A stretch of DNA of 64,000 nucleotides, from assembly GCA_033239525.1 (NCBI GenBank), contig BSYO01000004.1:310001-374000 (forward strand), in the 5' to 3' direction. Source of the stretch: Nepenthes gracilis. Its lineage: Eukaryota > Streptophyta > Magnoliopsida > Caryophyllales > Nepenthaceae. A model generated the notes under the pieces. It saw only the letters and a program-made list of their open reading frames with translations. It did not search any database and was not told the origin of the DNA. This document shows, piece after piece, positions 1 through 9,692 of this stretch (positions within the stretch are counted from its first letter, which is position 1; each line of letters starts with the position of its first letter). A program made the position numbers and the translations under genes.

Positions 1-215
1 TTTTGATCAGTTTGGGACTTGAGGAGGAAATAGGAGGCCGAGTCCGGGGTAAACTGGGAGAGCAAAGAGCGGAGCCGGTGGGGATGGCGCTTGAGGTATG
101 TGATGGCCTTGTCGGCAAGGAAGGGGGTAGGAGATGGAGAAGCGTAAGAACAGAGAGAACGCTGAACGGAGGTTCCGCCCCTACGATCCAACCTAGGAGG
201 TTTCCAGGGGCGCAT
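1..215 (-). CDS. Pentatricopeptide repeat (PPR) protein, N-terminal part, cut by window edge
   Basis: Reading the minus strand from an ATG at 215-213 gives 71 codons without a stop that run off the left edge. The protein begins MRPWKPPRLDRRGG, continues through a Ser/Arg-rich stretch suited to an organelle transit peptide, and then shows ITYLKRHPHRLRSLL and QFTPDSASYFLLKSQTDQ. This head, just before the repeats, is what I recall from the EMB2745/At5g39710 group of PPR proteins, RNA-binding proteins that process mitochondrial or plastid transcripts. No 35-residue repeat lies inside the visible part, so the family call rests on the head alone. The plus-strand frame over 3-221 is only its antisense shadow. 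It is probably an intact host gene because no break is seen. Confidence 0.68.
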   Translation of the reverse strand, partial: MRPWKPPRLDRRGGTSVQRSLCSYASPSPTPFLADKAITYLKRHPHRLRSLLSQFTPDSASYFLLKSQTDQ

Positions 216-760
216 CTTTGACAACACATATATTATAATCCCTTATTCCCAAGAGGAAACCTTGCCTTGGATTTCCAAAGACTGCTGCTGAATGTTACCG
301 AGGGTAAATCATTTTGCAAGAAGGCTAGAGGGTTTTTGTCACAGCAATTTTGAGAAGATGGAATGAATGGTCGTCGAAATTTGGTTTCTGTCACGAATGA
401 GAGAGAGAGAGAGAGAGAGTGTGTGTGTCCGCGCGCGCGCGTGTGAAAGGAGCAATAACGAAGGAAAACGCAGAGAACTAAAACGGGGCATGGTTGAGCG
501 GCCGCACGACGTATTTGCTGGTGCTATTTTAATGAAAATCTCAATGGTAACATCTATTCTTAACCTAAGTATAAAGAATCCCAATTTGGTAGTAGAATGC
601 AATTATGAAGCTCCACTAACCACCCAGTGATAAATAGTGCCAAGGCTTCTTTCAAAAAAAAATTTATTTTATTGATTGATTTTTGTTAAATGTAATAGAC
701 AAGAATCATATCGTATTCTACTGTTTGACAAACTCCCATTTCATTTACAACATGATTTTA
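216..760 (-). promoter_or_regulatory. Upstream flank of the PPR gene (5' UTR/promoter region)
   Basis: No coding signal on either strand. On the minus strand this is directly upstream of the PPR start codon and carries a pyrimidine tract (398-420), common in plant 5' leaders, and several A/T-rich stretches. I cannot fix a TATA box or start site. An LTR element begins at 761, so the available promoter is at most ~545 bp unless the element itself contributes. Confidence 0.35.
398..443. repeat. Compound microsatellite (GA)n-(GT)n-(CG)n
   Basis: About ten GA dinucleotides from 401 pass into GT (419-428) and then CG (430-441). Three successive dinucleotide phases in 45 bp. It lies about 185-230 bp upstream of the PPR start codon, so its length could vary between individuals and affect the leader. 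Confidence 0.85.
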
Positions 761-806
761 TGTTAGGGTTTGATATCCGGATCCACCTGATCTGCTAGCA
801 GCGAAA

Positions 807-966
807 CATTCGAACCCTCTCGCCATCATCAGCCACCATATATAGTAGGAACATAAAACACAAGAAATGCACAGTATTTTTTTAACATCCGAACCCTCCC
901 GTCATCATCAGCCACCATATATAGTATGAACATAGAACACAAGAAATGCACAGTATTTTTTTACGT
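807..966. repeat. 80 bp tandem duplication inside the Lard-1 3' LTR
   Basis: The block starting TCGAACCCTCTCGCC near 810 and running to the T-run near 884 is repeated at once with the same T-run at 954-962. Both units share GCCACCATATATAGTA and AGAAATGCACAGTATT. The 5' LTR has one copy only, so the duplication arose after or during the last round of copying and accounts for the length difference between the LTRs. Confidence 0.85.
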
Positions 967-1894
967 GAAAACCATTTCTCAATTAAGGAGAAAAAATCAC
1001 GGGATACAAAGTTTACCAATAAATCCACTATGTAAAATAATTACATAAACCCAGAGATATAATACAACAACCACCCTAACTATACAAGCCTTAGAGGCGA
1101 AAACTAAAAATAGAGCACGAGAATACAAATGCCTTACACTTTATATTTCACTCATTGCTCTCTCTTTCTTCGACTTTTTCTCATCACTGTGGTGCTTTCT
1201 ACTCTCTCATTTTATAAGTGTTGGTAAAACGGCAACCGCCGTTTCACCCCCGTACTCATACGGCCGGCACACAGCGCCCTTGGTGTTGTCTCCCACACCA
1301 GCCCAGTACAACCCGTACCTACTGGCACTTCCGTGCTCTCCTTAGTGCCAAGCACACGCACATGGTGGCTTTCCTCTGGACACCCACACTGATGTCTTCT
1401 CACCACACTCGGTGGTTTTCACATGCCATTCCTTCTGGTGTCGTCTCACACCACACATACACAACATGCCCAGTATGCATATATATATTGATATGCTCGG
1501 AGACCTTCAACTAATAAGCAGGTTGTGTATGGTCAAATGTCTGCCATCTGCTTTACAACCTGCCAACAACATTGCCTACTAACTTTGCAACCTGCACAAA
1601 CGGCGCACACACTGCAGGTCTGCCACCAGCTCGTGGAGCTAATTGTTTATAACTTGCTGCCAACTGTCTACAAGGTCCTTGGTCGTTGCTGTAGTCAAGT
1701 CCTCGAATCATCTGTATCCTTTGGCCATCACAAGAGTCATCTAGCGTTCTTTGGTCTCCAGTAGTGACAATGACCTCGGACATCCCATGTCCTCGGTCAT
1801 CACTGTACACAACCCATATCTCTAGACGCTACTATACACTCAGTTATATCCATGGGCGATTCCATACCGAAGAGTCAACCAGTAAATTCTTCCT

Positions 1895-2095
1895 TCTCAA
1901 CCGGTCAAAATCTTGACCGGCAATCTCTCCTGAAAGGTGCTCCAATATTTTTCACTCCGAAAATGCTCTCCGAATTTTCTCTCCAGCCTTAACAGGTCAA
2001 CCTTCCGTTGACCGCCCTCTGCTTTCATCCGGTCAACCTTCTCGTTGACCGTCTTCTACTGCCATTCGATCAACCTCCTGTTGACCGGAACCTGC
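1895..2095 (-). promoter_or_regulatory. W-box cluster in the Lard-1 LTR U3
   Basis: Within 200 bp the core TTGACC (or its complement GGTCAA) occurs about seven times, often as facing pairs such as GGTCAA...TTGACC, plus AGTCAA near 1875. TTGAC[C/T] is the binding core of WRKY transcription factors. For a minus-strand element this is the beginning of the LTR, the U3 enhancer position. The same paired cores stand in the other LTR at 3770-3960, so the feature belongs to the family and is not chance in one copy. Confidence 0.55.
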
Positions 2096-2202
2096 TCTCC
2101 GGATTTGTTCTCCGCCAAATGACCTCCGTTATTTGATCTACACAAATCTTCTGATGACAAAACTTGTTTGTTGAGTCACCCACAATGGAGTGATTAACCA
2201 CA

Positions 2203-2700
2203 ATAAACTTTTCCTCACGACCTTGTGGGAAACACCTTCGCCTTGACCCGGCGACTGTCATCACTTGCCTTATGGCAACTTCCCCTCAATTGGGAATCCA
2301 GCGTTGACCTCCGTAGAATGATACATTCTTCTGCCCTACTAAACTTGGAGTACTCCAACTCCCATTCAGTTTCTTCCTCCCGGTCAAATCATTCTACCAT
2401 GTTTTCACTACCTCAGCTTTGCCGTTGACCCTAGCTGGCTCCGCTGTTGGCCCTGCTAGTTTCGCCGTACTTTTTACTGTTCCATCCAGTTCTACACTAA
2501 ATGGCAAATTCCTCCACGATGACTCCAAATACACTTCAACCGCCGCAGACCTCGGCGGCTCCACTTCTGCGGCACTTCATTCGGCTTCCCCTTGAATAAT
2601 TCGCTCCACTGGCGGTGGGTCGGGCGCCTCATGGTGGCCCTTCCCGGTCGGACCTCCCGCCGTGGCGACCCTTTTCGGGCCTGGGCCGATCTCAACCTAT
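2203..2700 (-). other. Lard-1 interior, no gag or pol
   Basis: About 500 bp between the LTRs. On the minus strand the longest clean frame after the primer site starts at an ATG near 2635 and gives roughly 47 codons ending near 2490, rich in Arg and Trp, with no recognised motif. Additional TTGACC cores occur here. I see no protease, RT or integrase motif on either strand. It may serve only as packaging and priming leader. Confidence 0.6.
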
Positions 2701-2711
2701 CTCTGATACCA
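2701..2711 (-). other. Lard-1 primer binding site (initiator Met tRNA type)
   Basis: The minus strand reads TGGTATCAGAG two bases after the LTR end (TGTTGG... at 2714 on the plus strand). This is the usual complement of the 3' end of plant initiator tRNA-Met used by copia and many gypsy elements. It sets the orientation of the element. Confidence 0.8.
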
Positions 2712-2713
2712 CT

Positions 2714-4070
2714 TGTTGGGGTTTGATATCCGGATTCACCTGATCCGATAGTAGTGAAATACTTGAACCCCCCGTCATCGTCAACCACCATATAATATGA
2801 ATAAAGAACACAATAGATGTACAATATTTTTTATGTGAAAACTCCTTCTCAATTAAGGAAAAAAATCATAGGATACAAAGTCCATCAATAAATTCACTAT
2901 GTAAAATGATTACACAAACCCAAAGACAGAATATAACCACCCTGGCTATACAAGTCTTAGAGGCGAAAACCGAAGAACAGAACACGAGAATACAAAGGCC
3001 TCACATTTTATATTTTACTCGTTGCTCTCTCTTTCTTTTACTCTCTCTCCTTACTGTGGTGCTTTCTACTATCTCATTTTACAAGTGTTGATGAAACAAC
3101 AACCGCCGTTTCACCTCCGCATACATGCAGTCGGCGCACAGCGCCCTGGTGTTGTCTCCCACACCAGCTCGGTGCAACCCGCACCTACTGGCACTTCTGT
3201 GCTCTCCTTGGTGCCAAGCACACGCACACACACACGGTGGCTTTCCTCTGGACACCCACACTGGTGTCTTCTCACCACACTTGGTGGTTTTCACATACCA
3301 CTCCTTTTGGTGTCGTCTCACACTACACATACACAGCATGCCCAGCATGCATATATATATTGATCTGCTCGGAGACCTTCAACCAATAGGCAGATTACAT
3401 GTCGTCAAACGCCTGCCACTTACTTTGCAACATGCCAACAACTTTGCCTACTAACTCTACAACCTGCACAGACGGCGCACACACTGCAGGTTTGCCACCA
3501 GCTCTGTAGAGCCAACTGTCTACAACTTGCTGCCAACTGTCCACGACGTCCTTGGTCGTTGCTGTAATCAAATCTCCGGACCATCTGTGCCCTTTGGCCA
3601 TCACAAGAGTCCTCTGGCGTTCTTTGGTCTCCAGGTAGTGATAACGACCTCGGACATCTCATGTCCTCGGTCATCACCGTACACAGCCCATATCTCCGGA
3701 CGCTACTGTGCACTCAGCCATGTCCGCGGGCGATTCCATACCAGGGAGCCAACCGGTAAATTTTTCTTTCTCAACCGGTCAATATGTTGACCGGCAATCT
3801 CTCCTAAAAGGCGCTCCAATATTTTCCACTCCTAAAATACTCTCCAGATTTCCTCTCCAGCCTTAGCCGGTCAACCTTCTTGATCGTCCTCTACTTTCAT
3901 CCGGTCAACCTTCCCATTGACTGTCTTCTATTACCATCCGGTCAACGGACCGGAATCTGCTCTTCGGATTTGTTCTCCGCTAAATGAACTCCGTCATTTG
4001 ATTTCCACAACTCCTCTGATGACAAATCTTGTTTGTTGAGTCACCCACAAGGAAGTGATTAATTCCAACA
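2714..4070 (-). repeat. Lard-1 5' LTR
   Basis: Starts TGTTGGGGTTTGAT and ends AATTCCAACA on the plus strand, giving perfect TGTTGG/CCAACA ends. Contains the block with GGATACAAAG and AATTCACTATGTAAAA (2870-2910), found in weaker form in several LTR relics elsewhere in this window, and the W-box pairs at 3770-3960. Confidence 0.82.
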
Positions 4071-4999
4071 TTTCACAGGTCAGCTCAACAAGTGAAGAAG
4101 TGGAGAGTTCTTTTCATGATGGAAAGCAATTCAACAAAGTACCAGAAGCTTGCCATTAATTACATAGCCGTGTGATTTAATTAAGAACTGAGTTACTGGG
4201 GATGAGAAAACAAGGCACCCCCGGACCCGGAAAGAAACCCCACGATGACACCACAAACTCTGGGAAGTACACATTTGATTGAAAAACGAAAAAACAAAGA
4301 GAGAGAGAGACAGAGAGAGAGAGGACAGAGACAGAAAGTGTGTGTGATTGGTTGGGATGCACGCAATGAAGTGCAAGACAAAAGTAGACATTGAAACTAC
4401 TACTTCCCCACACCTTGAACCAAATGAGAAATTAAGACTCGCTGAAAATAACATTCAAGGCTTGAACAGGGGGGGGGGGTCCCCAAGAAGTCGCGATAAC
4501 AAATATGTGAAGGGATAATTGCAAATTGAAAACTACCGACATCGTCAGAGTAAATTAATAAATCTCCAACATCCTTTGCACTTTCAGTTTTACATCATTC
4601 TTTACGAGTGCGTTCCACCTCTACCCCATCCATAACTCAAGCCAGGGCTTAATTGCAATGATAAAAATACAGATGCACAGGCCTTATACAGTGAACCCAG
4701 CTTCTGGAAATTTTACAACGCACCCCCAAATGCATTGGGACTACAGCGTACCGTCAGCTCAGTCTTGAACATTTGGGGGCCCTTCATGATGATGGTGGAG
4801 ATCAGTGGATCCAAATTAAACAAAAAGAGTGGTCAACTCACATCATACAACTCTAAACAGAGATCCAAGGAATTCAGAGTCCCACATAATTGGTGGACCC
4901 TGGACACCAAACTTCACAATCAAACTGGGAATAAATCTCTATACAGATAAAAAAAACTGAGCTAGTAGGTGAACCCGTAAGAAAATAAAATGACAATCA
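4071..4999. other. Non-coding stretch with GA-rich microsatellite
   Basis: No credible gene. A GA-rich simple tract occupies 4296-4346, passing to GT at its end; the serine-leucine-rich frames on the minus strand over it are products of that tract. A run of nine G lies near 4470. The segment 4640-4960 is of more balanced composition and could be old UTR or intron of a host gene, but no frame supports it. Confidence 0.5.
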
Positions 5000-5680
5000 A
5001 AACAATTACGACACAATCACGATAATAGGTAAAAACAAGGTATATGAATTTCTCGTGAAAAATCCTTAGATCAAAAGATAAAATCACAGGACTATAAATC
5101 CGTATAATAAATCCACTAATTATGAGTATAATTACACAAATCCCTGAACACCTCCTTTGGTTTTACCATAATATTGGTAAACTATGGCAAATATAACAAG
5201 AGATAAAAAGTAGAGAAAAACTGCCGGTAAAATATCCAATAACAACAAATGGAGCGTATCTAAGAATAGTAAAAGTCAAAATAAGATTCGGAGCCCAAAC
5301 ATTGACAAAGCTCTTCTCCTTCTTATCTTTCTCTCTCTAGCTGCCGCCTAAATGATGTCTCAAATACTCACAATAAATACCCTAAAACACGCAGGGCATT
5401 TTATATCAACATCAACCCACGTACATCCTTCAAATGTACATCAGGTGCAACCCCGTTAGCTAGCTATGCATGTACACCTTTTAATTGCTCCTCAAGCACG
5501 GGTCTCAGCAAAAGTTGCCAAAAATGTGCACAAGTGTCTCTTAGGTGCATATCAAGTACCCACTTGTCTAGTTGTTGGAAACGAATTTTGCTCGAATAAA
5601 TCTCACACAAACTTTCAGTGAATACTATTGCTTAATTGACCTTAACCGACCTTAGCACAAACCTCGGGTGAACTTGTCTG
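5000..5680 (-). repeat. Degenerate LTR relic related in style to Lard-1
   Basis: Shows the same order of blocks as the Lard-1 LTR and the relics at 41573, 43578 and 44275: CTCGTGAAAAATCC near 5052, ATCACAGGACTATAAATCC near 5083, AATAAATCCACTAAT near 5107, a pyrimidine tract near 5325, then AATACCCTAAAACACG and CATTTTATATCA near 5380-5410. Ends cannot be set and no partner LTR is seen, so it is a solo or truncated LTR. Confidence 0.45.
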
Positions 5681-5989
5681 ATAGTTCTAAAAGTGAAAAA
5701 TCATATATACAAATAATATGAAACTCGCAAAGAAAATACCTAACCTAATAATAATCGGGCTGAATAGATGCAAAATAGCATGCAAGATGTGACTGAATCG
5801 AAGAGTACCAAGTAGTGCTTATTATTCTCGAGTTGCAAATCATCCCATCTATCTTTTTACTCTGGTGTTCGATGTCCATCGAACACTGCCAAGCTTGCTG
5901 TGAAGCAACACGTCTTATGTGGCATAACAGTGCAGCAACTGTCCAATTTGACATGACTTTTTTAAGCAGCACTACTTTTGACATGATCT

Positions 5990-6690
5990 GCTCTTTCATC
6001 ATGTAAGATAAATATTTGGATCTTCTTCATCGAAGTCAACTCAGCCTGCAAGCAAACACCTTGTATAAGATGGCAAATTTCAAGAGCTGGGCATGAGCTC
6101 CCGAAGAATGGAGTTATTATCTAAGAGAATAAAGCAAATTAGATCATAGTCATGCACGCCTTCACTACTCATGAAGTCCCAGAATTTTCTAAGCCTAAAA
6201 TAAATTAAATACAAATAAAAACACACATTTCCATCTCGATACCATCTCCCATGGCAATCATGCTTCCAACCAGCAGCAGTAAACTTCAGTTCCCTATCAC
6301 GACGTGCCCAAAAAACCAATTTTTCATCTGCCACAGAAACAATAGCTACTAAGGCCAGCAGAGAGTTCATTTCACAATGATCTTGTCCATCTATCCCATG
6401 GACATAATTACTTTGTTTCACATCGTGATGTTCCTTTTTTGGAATTCAATGAGGCGTTCTTCATGGAAACAATCTGTAATGCAGCTTTCCATGTCTGTTC
6501 AATCAAGGGTCTGCTTGGTGACCTAGACTTCTGTGTGGAAGAGCAAGGGCTGGTGCAGCTAAGAGCACGATCTGACAAGGCTTTTCTCCTTTTAGTCTAC
6601 TCTTGTTTTGTTACTTCCTTCTCCTTGAGTCTAGACAATGCAGCAAAATGGAGAGCCCCATTACCATGAATCTACAAAGTAGAAAACTCC
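5990..6690 (-). pseudogene. Relic of an unidentified host gene (two or three exon pieces)
   Basis: The minus strand holds protein-like text between good splice signals. After an acceptor TTTCTACTTTGTAG (near 6670-6683) one frame gives IHGNGALHFAALSRLKEKE, a stop, and SRPLIEQTWKAALQIVSMKN. A run of six A near 6434 then switches the frame to QSNYVHGIDGQDHCEMNSLL, LLALVAIVSVADEKLVFWAR and KFTAAGWKHDCHGRWYRDGN. A second acceptor TTTGCTTGCAG lies near 6048 and leads into VDFDEEDPN. I recognise it as plant-gene style but cannot name it. One stop and at least one frameshift make it a pseudogene or a gene with sequence errors. Nothing links it to the surrounding transposons. Confidence 0.45.
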
Positions 6691-6759
6691 AAGAATTAGA
6701 GGCCAATATCTATATAAAACAGAAATTACTAACTTGACGCCACAGTTGAGCAAATGCAA

Positions 6760-6960
6760 AGCCTTGGGTCATCTGTTATTCACACATCATAGGGAGGAGG
6801 AACATATGGATTCACACACGAGTGTTTGTTTCCATTACAAGTCCTCTTACAATGGGGAGCCCCACACCATCAAACCCCAGGTTCCAATTTGGTGAGATTA
6901 GGTCCTAGGTCTCTTGGAATGAGGCCAAAAGACCTTACCAGCTAAACTAGTTAGCACCCA
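6760..6960 (-). mobile_element. Possible tRNA-derived SINE relic
   Basis: On the minus strand TTTAGCTGGTAAGG (near 6933-6946) fits an RNA polymerase III box A, and about 30 bases on GAGACCTAGGACCTAATCTC (6892-6911) sits where box B should be, with the central TTCGA changed. The body continues with GGTGTGGGGCTCCCCATT. Spacing matches a tRNA head. No poly(T) tail or target duplication could be set. It could also be an unrelated repeat with chance similarity. Confidence 0.35.
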
Positions 6961-7069
6961 CAAGCAATGTGTATTTTGCATCCATATGGTGATTGTATCT
7001 AGCTAGTAAAAGTACAAGACCTATGGACTCAGGATAAATTTAAAAAGTAGCAGCTTCTTCAATAATGGA

Positions 7070-9057
7070 TATTACTAGCAAGGATCCCATGACTTGCCGA
7101 TTAAGATTTCAAAAGAAATAGACAACACAACCTCACCATGCATGAAATTTGGCAGGATTATCCCAGCAAATTTTTGAAGAAGACACAGTGGATGTAAGCA
7201 CAAAAAAATGAAGAACGAATCAAAATTCAAAGTGTTGACAAATGAGATGGCGGAACTAGAAGGGACAAAAAGTAGAAAATGTTGAAATGAAATGTTGAAA
7301 ATGCATTTATGAAGTAGAAGATAAAGAAGAGTTAAATAATACATGGCTCAAAATGAAAAATTCTATTAAGGAGGTAGCAAAGAAAAGTCTGGGAAGAATA
7401 TAAAAAAAGAAGAGTTAGTGCTAAGGAAGTTTGGTGTAGGACGAGGATGTCAAAAAGGTAATAAAATGCTAAGAAAGTGTCATAAGACTCAGCAATTTTG
7501 TAAGACTAATGAAAATTTTAAAAAATGTAAAAATAAGAAAAACTAGAAAAAAAAAAAAAAAAAGTAAGTGAAGCTATGTCTAGATCATACAATGCATTGT
7601 ATGTTGAATTATGATCTAAAGAAGGAAAGAAAGACATACAACTTGGCTAAAGCAAGAGAAATGAGTAGAGATCTAGGTTATATTTGATATATAAAAGATG
7701 AAGATAATCAAATATTAATAATGGAAGAAGTTGCGAAAGGAAGATGGTGGAACTTTTTCTAGACTATTCAATGAAAATATTGGAAGACCTAAATCTGGAA
7801 TTTAGTGGGGAGCAAATGAATAAAAATTTTAGAAGAGTCCATGCTATTAGGGTTTAAGAAGTCAAATATGTACTAAAAACATGGCAAATAGAAAATTCAT
7901 AGGATCAACTAAAGTATCTATTAAAGTTTGAAAATATTTAACAAAGTATAGAGCAAATTGATTAAATAACTTATTTAATTTAATTTTAATAACTAAGAAA
8001 ATGTGAGATGAGTGGAAAAGTCGTATCATGGTTCCTATTTATAAAAATAAAGGAGATATATAAAGTAATACTAATTATCGGGTTATTAAACTAGTAAGTC
8101 ATAATATGAAATTAAGGGAATGAATAATTGGTCAAAGAATAAGGCAGAAAATGAACATGTCTGAAAATCAATTTGGCAATATGTTAGGGCACTCAACTAC
8201 CGAAACTATGTATCTTTTAAGAATACTAATGGAGAACTTAGAAAAAGAAAAAGAATTACCTGTGATTTTCATTGCTCTAGAGAATGTTTATGATAGGATG
8301 TCTAGATAAGTCTTATGGTGGTTACTAAAAAAGAAAGGGTGTAAAAATATATCTAGATTTAGTCAGAGATGTGTATATAGGGTAATGACTACAGCTAGAA
8401 CTAAAAGAAAAATACCAAGGATTTTCGTATCATGATAAGAGTACACAAGGAGTCTACTCTAAGACCTTATATGCTTAGCTCAGTTATGGATTAACCTATG
8501 AGAGATTTTTAGATAAGGTTCGATTTATATTATTTGGAGACGATATCATTTCAATAGATGAAATAATAGCACATGTAAAAATCATATTAATATGTTAAAG
8601 TGAGACTCTTAAATCTAAAGGATTTCAGATTGGTATAAGTAAAACTGAATATGTAACGTGTAAGAATAATAAATAAATCGGAATTAATCATGAAGATATT
8701 CATAAAACCAAAATATTTCGTGATTTTAGATCAATGATATAATATAAATTAACATCTTAATGATGACATAATATATAGGATTAACGTAAATTGGTTAAAA
8801 ATGAAAAATAGCTCGATTTTACTTTAAGATAGAAATATAACTTTAGAATCAAATGCAAGACTTTATTAGATAGCGTTGCAAAATATTGAGTAACTAAACA
8901 ATAATATATAAAAAAAGAAAAAAAAAAAAGCATTGCAAAGATGGGAATACTAAGATAGACAAATGAAATTGTACTAAAAGATATGATAATGCACAATATC
9001 CTTAAATGTTTTGGAGTTGCACCTATTAAAGATAATAAGGGTGAAGTCCATCCAAGG
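7070..9057 (+). pseudogene. LINE reverse transcriptase, 5' part (interrupted by Tat-1)
   Basis: A heavily decayed ORF2 of a plant LINE. In changing frames one reads the linker IKEVAKKSLG (7360), YNALYVEL and KEGKKDIYNLAKAREM (7590-7660), IKDEDNQIL (7698), MVPIYKNKGDI and NTNYRVIKLVSH (8030-8100), ENQFGNMLGHSTTETMYLL (8163-8220), FIALENVYDRMSR (8264, RT motif A), the FGDDI active site at 8533-8547 (motif C), LKSKGFQIGISKTEY (8610), and GVAPIKDNKGEVHPR at 9012-9056. Dozens of stops show great age. An A-run (7547-7563) lies inside it. The reading stops at 9057 exactly where the Tat-1 LTR starts and resumes at 27459. Confidence 0.85.
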
Positions 9058-9633
9058 TGATAGGTACCGTCACCAGTGGCCCAATATATTAAGCCCAAAT
9101 CAAGGATGTAACCGATAGCTTATTCAAGTGAGAACTCAACGCCAGTTACCGAGGCGGTTTCAAGTTCTTATCTGAATGACCTCGAGCGCCATTTGAAATT
9201 GCCATATGAGAATAATCTTATCCACTTGTCGGTTTTATAGGAAGTTGACAGAAAAAATTAACTTCCTCTTGACTTCTATAAAAACGTCATCTTTCCGACA
9301 AGAGAGGCAGACGGTGGAGAAAAAGGACTCTCTCTCATTCTCCCTAATACTAAGACGCTTTCCAAAAAAATGCAACTCCCTAACATAGAAAAATTATTCA
9401 TTTGCATTGCATTCAAATTCACATCATTTTTTCTCTTTTTCTAAAAAAGACGATACTGACTTGAACATTGGAAGATATACTGGACAGCAAGTCCTGTCAA
9501 TCATTTGATCGTAACTTTTGCATTACACAAGATTCAGATTTACAGCATATGGAGACCGAGCACATCCAATGCCCGTCACATAAGACTTAATATTTTCCTA
9601 TTCGTATCACAATCCGGATCCGAGGACGCAACA
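9058..9633 (+). repeat. Tat-1 5' LTR
   Basis: 576 bp, from TGATAGGTACCG to GACGCAACA, 576 versus 575 bp in the 3' partner at 26884-27458. The next bases are the primer site, which confirms the right edge. The left edge abuts the LINE sequence at the shared AAGG. Confidence 0.9.
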
Positions 9634-9652
9634 TTAACGCCGTCTATGGAAA
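9634..9652 (+). other. Tat-1 primer binding site
   Basis: TTAACGCCGTCTATGGAAA follows the LTR at once. It is a decayed form of the TTGGCGCCGTCTGTGGGAA-type site usual in Tat elements (the better-kept form stands in Tat-2 at 40542-40560). Confidence 0.75.
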
Positions 9653-9692
9653 ACAATTAAAATTCTAATTACCACATTTTCGTAAAATCAAC

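Larger units (their letters stand above)
761..2202 (-). repeat. Lard-1 3' LTR
   Basis: Plus-strand left end TGTTAGGGTTTGAT, right end near TGATTAACCACA. It aligns along its whole length with 2714-4070, with many substitutions, so the insertion is old. It is about 85 bp longer than its partner because of the internal duplication at 807-966. Its right edge (U3 start on the minus strand) is preceded by a short purine-rich stretch at 2207-2220 on the minus strand, the likely polypurine tract. Confidence 0.8.
761..4070 (-). mobile_element. Lard-1: non-autonomous LTR retrotransposon (two LTRs, ~0.5 kb interior)
   Basis: Two direct repeats (761-2202 and 2714-4070) both open with TGTT and GGTTTGATATCCGGAT and both end in CA on the plus strand. 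A primer binding site facing the right-hand LTR shows the element runs on the minus strand, so 2714-4070 is its 5' LTR and 761-2202 its 3' LTR. The flanks TTTTA (756-760) and TTTCA (4071-4075) look like a 5 bp target duplication with one change. The interior (2203-2713) has no gag or pol, so movement would need proteins from another element. LTRs of ~1.4 kb around so short a body fit a LARD/TRIM-type derivative; the tRNA-Met primer site and LTR style suggest a Ty1/copia parent, which is inference. Confidence 0.8.

Noticed and set aside
3..221. Plus-strand open frame of about 72 codons
   Set aside because: It is the antisense of the PPR N-terminus; its Gly/Arg-rich text has no motif.
4131..4454. 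Minus-strand Ser/Leu-rich frame of about 107 codons
   Set aside because: Runs through a GA/CT microsatellite and has three overlapping alternatives; no motif.
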